A model generated the notes under the pieces. The model saw only the letters and a list, made by a program, of their open reading frames with translations. It searched no databases and had not been told where the DNA came from. 5,309 nt of DNA from Actinomycetota bacterium (GTDB lineage: Bacteria > Actinomycetota > Thermoleophilia > Solirubrobacterales > Solirubrobacteraceae), in the NCBI GenBank assembly GCA_009699915.1, contig WLNG01000117.1, forward strand, positions 1 to 5,309, read 5' to 3'. Below are positions 1-4,800 of this stretch, one piece after another (the first letter of the stretch is position 1; each line of letters begins with the position of its first letter). Both the position numbers and the translations under genes were made by a program.

Positions 1-280
1 TAAGATCGCGTCGATCGGCGTGCACGTGCGCCAAGGCGTGACGGCGCATGGCTTCGCGATCAACGTCGAGAACGATCTGACGCCATTCGAGTGGATCGTC
101 CCCTGCGGCCTGCAGGTGCGCATGACCTCCCTGGCGACCGAGCGTGGCAGGCAGGGCGGGATGGCCTGCATGCGCCGGCGCATGGCGCACGCGTACGCGG
201 TCGAGCACGGGCTGCGCCTGCGACTGGTGACCGCCCAGGCGCTCGAGCGTGCGCTGGCCGCGGCCGCTCTCCCCGCATGA
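1..280 (+). CDS. lipB: Octanoyl-[ACP]:protein N-octanoyltransferase LipB, C-terminal part (5' end outside window)
   Basis: LipB moves the octanoyl group from acyl carrier protein to lysines of lipoyl domains in the cytoplasm, the first step of de novo lipoate synthesis. Base 1 is the third base of a codon. The reading frame then opens with [10 protein letters not shown], matching the family's G-R-K-I-x-S-x-G block, so the first complete codon (2-4) is the catalytic lysine (Lys135 in E. coli). The HGFAINV block follows, and the acyl-carrying cysteine lies in IVPCGL (codon 104-106). The Lys-to-Cys spacing is 34 residues, the same as in E. coli. About 92 residues are visible, so roughly 130 are missing to the left. 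An internal GTG at base 20 is not the real start because the conserved lysine lies upstream of it. The stop overlaps the lipA start (ATGA). Assignment is secure from motif spacing and the neighbouring lipA. Confidence 0.95.
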   Translation, partial: KIASIGVHVRQGVTAHGFAINVENDLTPFEWIVPCGLQVRMTSLATERGRQGGMACMRRRMAHAYAVEHGLRLRLVTAQALERALAAAALPA

Positions 281-1281
281 GCGATATCGTCGGCCCCGTG
301 GACGAGCAGGCGCCACGCCAGCACAAGACGCGCTCACGCGCGAACCCCGGTGGAATGGACGTGCTCGAGGTGCTCGGGCAGGAGGTCCAGCCGATCCGTG
401 CGCGTAAGCCGCCGTGGTTCAAGGTCCCGGCGCCGGGCGGCGCGCGCTACCGCGAACTCTCTGCGCTGATCCGCGACGAGAATCTCCATACGGTCTGCCA
501 GGAAGCGGCCTGCCCGAACGTCGGCGAGTGCTGGGAGCGCGGCACGGCGACCTTCATGATCCTCGGCGACACCTGCACCCGCCGGTGCGGGTTCTGCCAC
601 GTGCGGACCGGCAAGCCGACCTGGAACGACCCGCTCGAGCCGGCCCGGGTGGCGCGCTCGATCGCGCGCATGGGCCTGCGCCACGCCGTGATCACGAGCG
701 TCGACCGCGACGACCTGCCCGACTACGGCGCCGGGATCTGGGCGGCGACGATCCGCCAGTGCCGCACGCAGGCGTCGGACTGCCAGATCGAGGTCCTCAC
801 CCCCGACTTCCGCGGCGAGGAGATGCCGCTCGCGCGCGTCATCGCCGAGCGGCCCGACGTCTTTAACCACAACGTCGAGGTCGTCCCGCGGCTCTACCCG
901 CTCGCGCGGCGCGGATCGACGTGGCGGCGCTCGCTGCGCGTCCTGCGCAACGCGCTCGCGTACGGCGAGGGCGAGGTCGTGACGAAATCCGGCCTGATGG
1001 TCGGGCTGGGCGAGACGCACGAGGAGATGGTCGGTGCCTTCGAAGACCTGCGCGAGGCGGGAGTGCGCGTCCTGACCGTCGGGCAGTACCTGCGGCCGAC
1101 CGAACAGCACCTGCCGATCGTGCGCTACTGGCATCCGGACGAGTTCCGCGCCCTGGAAGACGCCGCGTACGCGCTCGGCTTCGACCACATCGCCGCGGGG
1201 CCGCTCGTGCGATCGAGCTACCACGCGGACCAGCACGTGCCCCAGCCGCGTCCGGGCGTCGGTCCGCTCGCCGCAGCGTGA
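277..1281 (+). CDS. lipA: Lipoyl synthase LipA (radical SAM)
   Basis: LipA inserts two sulfurs at C6 and C8 of the octanoyl chain already bound to lipoyl domains, using two [4Fe-4S] clusters. The 334-residue product has the auxiliary-cluster motif CX4CX5C at Cys74, Cys79 and Cys85 (in [12 protein letters not shown]) and the radical-SAM motif CX3CX2C at Cys100, Cys104 and Cys107 (CTRRCGFC). It also has the family blocks [28 protein letters not shown] and GQYL, plus the C-terminal RSSYHAD (residues 312-318), whose serine ligates the auxiliary cluster in characterised LipA. No catalytic residue is missing. I chose ATG 277 because it overlaps the lipB stop (ATGA), implying translational coupling; no Shine-Dalgarno sequence is visible. 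ATG 355 would give 308 residues, closer to the usual length, so the polar first 26 residues are uncertain. Same operon as lipB and probably as the two membrane-protein genes that follow. Confidence 0.96.
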   Translation: MSDIVGPVDEQAPRQHKTRSRANPGGMDVLEVLGQEVQPIRARKPPWFKVPAPGGARYRELSALIRDENLHTVCQEAACPNVGECWERGTATFMILGDTCTRRCGFCHVRTGKPTWNDPLEPARVARSIARMGLRHAVITSVDRDDLPDYGAGIWAATIRQCRTQASDCQIEVLTPDFRGEEMPLARVIAERPDVFNHNVEVVPRLYPLARRGSTWRRSLRVLRNALAYGEGEVVTKSGLMVGLGETHEEMVGAFEDLREAGVRVLTVGQYLRPTEQHLPIVRYWHPDEFRALEDAAYALGFDHIAAGPLVRSSYHADQHVPQPRPGVGPLAAA

Positions 1282-1748
1282 TCCCGTTCTCGACCGCGCG
1301 CCCGCGTGAGCGGCCGTCCATCGCAGCGAAGGCGGCAGCTCCGCTCGCCGCAGCCTTCGCGATCGTCGCGCTCGCGACCGGTGAACCGGCCGCCTTCGGG
1401 CTGGTGCTCGTCAACGCCGTCGCGCTGTGGATCTTCGGCTCCGGCGCGGAGGCACTGGCCGGCCGCGGCTGGGTCACGCTGGCGATGCTCTCGGGGGCGG
1501 CCGGCGGCGCGGCCGTCGCGCTGGCCTGCGGCGCAACCGATGTCGCGACCCTCGCCGCGGCTGCAACCACCGTCGCGGCAGCCGAGGTCCTGACCATCTA
1601 TCTGACGCGCCAGCGCGGGGGCACGGTGATGAGCGTCGTGCTCGTCCCGTGGCTCACCGGAATCGTCGAGATCCCGGCGCTGATCTGGGCGCTGATCTGG
1701 GCGGCGCTGGTGGTGGGGCTGAGCCTGCTCGGCGCGTTCGGGGGCTGA
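1278..1748 (+). CDS. Small polytopic membrane protein, unassigned, with a rhomboid-like segment
   Basis: The 156-residue product is very rich in Ala, Val and Leu. GTG 1278 overlaps the lipA stop (GTGA), which together with same-strand packing supports this start; no clear ribosome binding site is seen. Hydrophobic segments lie at about residues 19-34, 38-53, 65-84, 89-109 and 119-151, giving four to six membrane helices. Residues 42-62 follow the spacing of rhomboid transmembrane segment 2: Asn46, Trp51, Gly54, Glu58 and Gly62 sit at the same distances as Asn154, Trp159, Gly162, Glu166 and Gly170 of E. coli GlpG. However, the rhomboid histidine is Leu42 here, there is no GxSG motif (only GATD at 85-88), and the whole protein contains no histidine, so it is not an active rhomboid protease. 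It may be a degenerate rhomboid fold or a chance resemblance in an alanine-rich membrane protein. The position after lipA is where mycobacteria carry a different (DUF4191) membrane protein. Function unknown. Confidence 0.8.
   Translation: MIPFSTARPRERPSIAAKAAAPLAAAFAIVALATGEPAAFGLVLVNAVALWIFGSGAEALAGRGWVTLAMLSGAAGGAAVALACGATDVATLAAAATTVAAAEVLTIYLTRQRGGTVMSVVLVPWLTGIVEIPALIWALIWAALVVGLSLLGAFGG
1680..1703 (+). repeat. Perfect 12-base tandem repeat (2 copies) inside the membrane-protein gene
   Basis: The unit ctgatctgggcg occurs twice without a mismatch (1680-1691 and 1692-1703). It is in frame and encodes Leu-Ile-Trp-Ala twice, at residues 135-142, within the last hydrophobic segment of the 156-residue protein. 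Identity at every base, including third codon positions, suggests a recent slippage duplication rather than selection for a peptide motif alone. Confidence 0.85.
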
Positions 1749-1750
1749 CC

Positions 1751-1930
1751 GTGCGCCGCGTCGTTCTGACCTGCGCGACCCTCTTCGTCGGAGCCTTCCT
1801 CGTGTTGACGCTGTTCGCGGCGATCGACCGCGGCTTCACGATCCTCTCTGTGCTCTCGCTGGCGATCGTCGCACTGATCGCGATCGCGCTGATCGGCGTC
1901 ATCCGGGAGGGGCCCGGCGGCGACGAGTGA
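1751..1930 (+). CDS. Small two-helix membrane protein, unassigned
   Basis: The product is 59 residues, starting at GTG 1751 just 2 bases after the preceding stop. A run of five G (1740-1744) six bases upstream could serve as ribosome binding site. The protein has a short basic start (MRRVV), a first hydrophobic helix at about 4-25, a short polar turn (Asp26-Arg27-Gly28), a second hydrophobic helix at about 29-51, and a charged tail ending IREGPGGDE. The positive-inside rule puts both termini in the cytoplasm. Support for its being real: the tight spacing, the good membrane hairpin design, and its position as last gene of the lip transcription unit before an 83-base gap. I do not recognise a family; a partner of the preceding membrane protein is possible but unproven. 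Confidence 0.7.
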   Translation: MRRVVLTCATLFVGAFLVLTLFAAIDRGFTILSVLSLAIVALIAIALIGVIREGPGGDE

Positions 1931-1960
1931 CGCTCGTCGTCCATCGGCGCAGGTCGCACG

Positions 1961-1966
1961 TATAGT
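1961..1966 (+). promoter_or_regulatory. Possible -10 element of the acyl-CoA dehydrogenase operon promoter
   Basis: TATAGT, five of six matches to the sigma-70/SigA consensus TATAAT, stands out in the 83-base AT-poor gap 1931-2013. The region where a -35 should lie has only TCGTCC (1937-1942, 18 bases upstream), a weak match to TTGACA. Transcription would begin near 1973, giving a leader of about 40 bases. The gap between the lip genes and a metabolically unrelated pair of genes is a sensible promoter location, but the call rests on one hexamer. Confidence 0.4.
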
Positions 1967-1974
1967 CGCTGGAA

Positions 1975-1990
1975 CCCGCCGCTCGGCGGG
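1975..1990 (+). other. GC-only hairpin in the leader of the acyl-CoA dehydrogenase operon
   Basis: CCCGCC (1975-1980) pairs perfectly with GGCGGG (1985-1990) around a GCTC loop. No T tract follows, so it is not a typical intrinsic terminator for the lip genes. If transcription begins just after the TATAGT hexamer, the hairpin would sit at the very 5' end of the mRNA, ten bases upstream of the ribosome binding site, where it could stabilise the message. Six-base GC stems also arise by chance in DNA this GC-rich. Confidence 0.4.
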
Positions 1991-2000
1991 CCGGTCACGC

Positions 2001-2007
2001 AAAGGAG
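2001..2007 (+). promoter_or_regulatory. Ribosome binding site for the first acyl-CoA dehydrogenase gene
   Basis: AAAGGAG lies 6 bases upstream of GTG 2014 and fixes that GTG as the start. It is the strongest Shine-Dalgarno sequence on the + strand of the window; the genes in overlap positions have none that is clear. Confidence 0.85.
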
Positions 2008-2013
2008 CACCGG

Positions 2014-3237
2014 GTGGACCTCAACGACACCCCAGAGCAGGCGCAGTACCGCACGCAGATTCGCGCATGGCTGGAGGAGCACCGTTCCGAGGCCCCGATC
2101 CTGCAGGGTGAGGGCGCACTCACCGACCCGGACGAGATCCTCGCCGCGCGCCGTGCCTGGCAGCGCAAGCTCGCCGAGGGAGGGCTGGCGGGGGCTGTGT
2201 GGCCGAAGGAGTACGGCGGGCGGGGCGTCGGGCCACTCGAGACCGTGATCATCAGCCAGGAGATGCGGCGCGCGCGCGTGCCCGGAATCCTCGACGTGAT
2301 CGGCGTCGGAATGCTCGGCCCGACGATCATCGCGCACGGGACCGAGGAGCAGAAGCTGCGCCACCTCGGGCCGATGCTCCATGCCGATGAGGTCTGGTGC
2401 CAGCTCTTCTCCGAGCCGGGCGCTGGCTCGGACCTCGCCGCGGTCGCCACCCGCGCCGAGCAGCAGGAGGATGGCTCCTGGAAGCTCAACGGGCAGAAGG
2501 TCTGGACGACGAACGCGCAGTTCTCCGCGTTCGGCCTCCTGCTCGCGCGCACGAATACGGCCGTGCCGAAGCACAAGGGCATGACGATGTTCCTGGTCCC
2601 CATGGACGCAGCGGGGATCACGGTCCGCGGGCTGCGTCAGATCTCCGGCGAGGCGGAGTTCAACGAGGTCTTCTTCGACGATGTCGTGATTGCCGCCGAC
2701 AGCGTCGTCGGCGGCGTCGACAACGGATGGGGCGTCGGCCTCACCACGCTGATGTTCGAGCGCCTGACGATCGGCCTCGGCAGCGAAGCCTTCGGCTACG
2801 ACGGGGCCCGCTTCGCACGCGCGATCGCGCAGGATCCGGCCGCCTGCGCCGATCCGCATGTGCGGCGCGAGCTCGGGGAGATCGCGGCGGAGCTCGAGTC
2901 GATCCGCTGGACGGGCTACCGCTTGATCAGCGACCTCCAGGGCGGCCAGATCCCGGGCCCGGAGTTCGGGCTGGCGAAGGTCACGACCGTCAACAACGCG
3001 GTTCGTGCGGGCGACCTGATCGCCGATGTCCTCGGCCCGGAAGCGCTCGACGAGTCGAACGAGTGGTCCTACATGATCTCGTTCCTCCCCGGCCTGAAGT
3101 CGGCCGGCGGGACCGAGGAGATCCTGCGCAACACGATCGGGGAGCGTGTCCTCGGCCTGCCGGCCGAGCCGCGCCTGGACAAGGGCGTCGCGTTCAGCGA
3201 ACTGCGCGCGCTCGAGAAGGAGGCCTCGGCGTCATGA
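2014..3237 (+). CDS. Acyl-CoA dehydrogenase, catalytic (alpha) subunit of a probable heteromeric enzyme, FadE26-like
   Basis: A 407-residue FAD-dependent enzyme predicted to introduce a trans-2 double bond into an acyl-CoA thioester in beta-oxidation. Domains in order: helical N-terminal domain (about 1-125) with WPKEYGGRG; beta domain with the flavin/substrate motif CQLFSEPGAGSD (129-140) and KVWTTNA (Trp164); C-terminal helical domain from about 235. The likely catalytic base is Glu249 in MFERLTIG, aligning with the isovaleryl-CoA dehydrogenase position. The alternative MCAD position is Gly365 in AGGTEEILR, so it is not used. The usual R-x-x-FG-x-x-I-x-x-Q flavin motif of the C-terminal domain is absent; the next gene supplies it. 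This division of motifs is known from mycobacterial ChsE-type alpha2beta2 dehydrogenases acting on CoA esters of steroid side chains. The substrate here cannot be read from the sequence, and no steroid genes are visible. GTG 2014 is fixed by AAAGGAG. Confidence 0.92.
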   Translation: MDLNDTPEQAQYRTQIRAWLEEHRSEAPILQGEGALTDPDEILAARRAWQRKLAEGGLAGAVWPKEYGGRGVGPLETVIISQEMRRARVPGILDVIGVGMLGPTIIAHGTEEQKLRHLGPMLHADEVWCQLFSEPGAGSDLAAVATRAEQQEDGSWKLNGQKVWTTNAQFSAFGLLLARTNTAVPKHKGMTMFLVPMDAAGITVRGLRQISGEAEFNEVFFDDVVIAADSVVGGVDNGWGVGLTTLMFERLTIGLGSEAFGYDGARFARAIAQDPAACADPHVRRELGEIAAELESIRWTGYRLISDLQGGQIPGPEFGLAKVTTVNNAVRAGDLIADVLGPEALDESNEWSYMISFLPGLKSAGGTEEILRNTIGERVLGLPAEPRLDKGVAFSELRALEKEASAS

Positions 3238-4373
3238 ATCTCAATCTCTCCGACGAGCAGGAGTTCCTGCGCGATGCAGCACAGGGCGCGCTCTCGCGCC
3301 TGGCGACGGTCGAGGCGGCCCGCGAGGGTCTGGAGGACCCCGCGGCGATCCTCGATCTCTGGCCGACCGCGATCGAGGCCGGATGGACCGGGCTGCTCGT
3401 CTCAGAGGAGCGCGGCGGCGCGGGCCTCGGCGCCTACGAGGCGATCCTCGTGGCGATCGAGGCCGGGAAGGTGCTCGCCGGTGCGCCGCTGCTCGGGCCG
3501 CTTCCCGCCTCGCTGCTGCTCGACCGTGCCGGTGCCGCAACGACGGCGCAGGTCGCCGCCGGCGAGCTGCGGGCAGCGTGGCTGCCCGCGCGGCCGCCGA
3601 GCAGCCTTGAGACCGCGTGGACCGTCGATCCCCGTGAGGGACGGGCACGCGCGGGCGCCCCGGCCGCCGTCGTTGACGGTGACTCGGTGACCTTCTCCGG
3701 CACGGTCTGCTGGGTCCCGGACGCCGGCGAGGCGGACCTGCTTGTGGCGATCGGCGTGACCGCGAGCGGTGAGCCGGTCGCCGGGGTCCTCGAGGCCGGC
3801 GCCGCCGGCGTCGTCGTGGAGCCGACATGGCGCTACGACGCGACCCGGCGCCTGGCGCATGTCACCTTGAACGGGGCTACCGGCGTGCGCCTGAACCTGG
3901 GAGCAGACGACATCGCCGCCGCGTGGTACCTCACGCACGCGCTGATCGCCGCCGAGTCGCTGGGCGCGGTCGAGACGGCCCTGCAGGTATCGCTCGCCTA
4001 CGCGAAGGAGCGGTTCACCTTCGGGCGCGCGATCGGCTCCTACCAGGCGGTAAAGCACGGGATCGTGGAGATTCTGCGCCGTCAGGAGAACACGCGCTCG
4101 CTGCTCATCTACGTCGGTTTCGCCTTCAGCGACGTCCCCGAGGAGTTCGCCTACGCGGCAAGCGCTGCGCGTTCGGTAGGCGGGGCGGCGCTCGACTACG
4201 CCGCCCGCGAGCAGATAGCGGTTCACGGTGGGATCGGCGCGACGTGGGAGCACGACGCCCCGCTGACCTTCCGCCGTGCGCAGCTCAGCCGGCGGCTCGT
4301 CGGCGGGACCGACGATGCGACCGACCGCGTCGCTGAAGAGCTGCTGGCCGGGCGCGGCCCGCGACGCGACTGA
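3234..4373 (+). CDS. Acyl-CoA dehydrogenase-like non-catalytic (beta) subunit, FadE27-like
   Basis: This 379-residue product overlaps the preceding dehydrogenase by ATGA, so the two are probably co-translated and form one complex. The N-terminal domain begins with LSDEQEFLRDAA and contains ERGGAGLG (about 59-66). The beta domain is degenerate: neither SEPGxGSD nor WxTN is present. The C-terminal domain is well conserved, with YAKERFTFGRAIGSYQAVKH (256-275), which binds the flavin of the partner subunit in this family, and VHGGIGATWEHD (330-341). Both possible catalytic glutamates are missing: the isovaleryl-CoA dehydrogenase position aligns without gaps to Thr234 (in YLTHALIAAESLG), and the MCAD position is Gly357 in VGGTDD. 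It is therefore inferred to be a structural, FAD-binding partner and inactive alone. A much longer upstream extension of the same frame is arginine-rich shadow sequence; start 3234 gives the normal family N-terminus. Confidence 0.92.
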   Translation: MNLNLSDEQEFLRDAAQGALSRLATVEAAREGLEDPAAILDLWPTAIEAGWTGLLVSEERGGAGLGAYEAILVAIEAGKVLAGAPLLGPLPASLLLDRAGAATTAQVAAGELRAAWLPARPPSSLETAWTVDPREGRARAGAPAAVVDGDSVTFSGTVCWVPDAGEADLLVAIGVTASGEPVAGVLEAGAAGVVVEPTWRYDATRRLAHVTLNGATGVRLNLGADDIAAAWYLTHALIAAESLGAVETALQVSLAYAKERFTFGRAIGSYQAVKHGIVEILRRQENTRSLLIYVGFAFSDVPEEFAYAASAARSVGGAALDYAAREQIAVHGGIGATWEHDAPLTFRRAQLSRRLVGGTDDATDRVAEELLAGRGPRRD

Positions 4374-4376
4374 CGC

Positions 4377-4781
4377 TCAGGCAGCGGCTTCGACGATCCG
4401 CTCGTCGAACGTGAACCCTGCCTCGAGCGCGCGGCGCACGGGGCAGGTATTCGCGACCTTCGTCAGGCGTGCGATCTGATCGTCGCTGAGCCCGGGCGGT
4501 AGCTGGATCTCGACGGTGAAGGCCCGCGGCTCGACGTCGTGGTCGTAGTGCACATCGACGCGCACCTCGCCCATCGCCCAGTCGCGCTTGAGGGCGTAGA
4601 GGGCGACCATCGTCGAGATGCAGGAGGCCAGCGCCGCCGGGAGCAGCTCGTGCGGCGCAGGTCCGGTGTCGGTCCCACCGAGGCTCTCCGGCTCATCGGT
4701 GACGATCGTGTGACGACCGTTCACGCCGATCTCGTGGCGCAGCGATCCGGCGGGGCCGTAGGCGGTGGCGGTGTAACTCAT
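4377..4781 (-). CDS. OsmC/Ohr family protein, YhfA-like (probable thiol peroxidase-type protein)
   Basis: The 134-residue product belongs to the OsmC/Ohr superfamily of small cytoplasmic proteins, of which characterised members reduce organic hydroperoxides with a cysteine pair. It shows the GGTDTGPAPHELLPAALASC block with Cys54 as the likely peroxidatic cysteine and Glu45 as the nearby conserved acid. The second cysteine is Cys113 in VANTCPVRRALE, matching the CPV motif. Length is typical for the family. The start ATG (4779-4781) is preceded by GGAGG at 8 bases. The gene lies 19 bases downstream of the MMPL transporter gene on the same strand, so it is probably co-transcribed. Its stop is 3 bases from the stop of the convergent dehydrogenase gene. 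The family contains subgroups whose physiological substrate is unknown, and YhfA-like members are among them, so peroxidase activity is an inference from the two cysteines. Confidence 0.92.
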   Translation of the reverse strand: MSYTATAYGPAGSLRHEIGVNGRHTIVTDEPESLGGTDTGPAPHELLPAALASCISTMVALYALKRDWAMGEVRVDVHYDHDVEPRAFTVEIQLPPGLSDDQIARLTKVANTCPVRRALEAGFTFDERIVEAAA

Positions 4782-4789
4782 GGGATGGT

Positions 4790-4794
4790 CCTCC
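4790..4794 (-). promoter_or_regulatory. Ribosome binding site of the OsmC-family gene
   Basis: Read on the - strand, GGAGG stands 8 bases upstream of the ATG, inside the 19-base gap after the MMPL stop codon. It decides the start and shows independent ribosome loading rather than coupling to the upstream gene. Confidence 0.85.
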
Positions 4795-4800
4795 GTCGGG

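Noticed and set aside
91..276. Extension of the lipA frame 62 codons upstream of ATG 277
   Set aside because: The extension runs through the conserved C-terminus of lipB in another frame and reads as arginine/proline/alanine-rich sequence with no LipA similarity. ATG 277 gives a reasonable start.
334..1236. 300-codon open frame antisense to lipA
   Set aside because: Long open antisense frames are expected opposite GC-rich genes. Its translation is rich in Arg, Asp, Val and Ala without motifs, and lipA on the other strand is certain.
1654..2859. 401-codon open frame on the - strand
   Set aside because: It lies across the small membrane proteins, the promoter gap and the first dehydrogenase, all better supported on the + strand. 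The translation has no recognisable domain.
2397..3233. Long upstream extension of the second dehydrogenase frame (suggesting a 658-residue fusion)
   Set aside because: The extension is arginine-rich shadow sequence inside the first dehydrogenase gene. The family N-terminus begins exactly at ATG 3234 with the ATGA overlap.
4350..4360. GGGC-GCG-GCCC inverted repeat near the end of the second dehydrogenase gene, as a terminator
   Set aside because: The stem is only 4 bases with a 3-base loop, lies inside the coding sequence and has no T tract. Such repeats are common by chance at this GC content.
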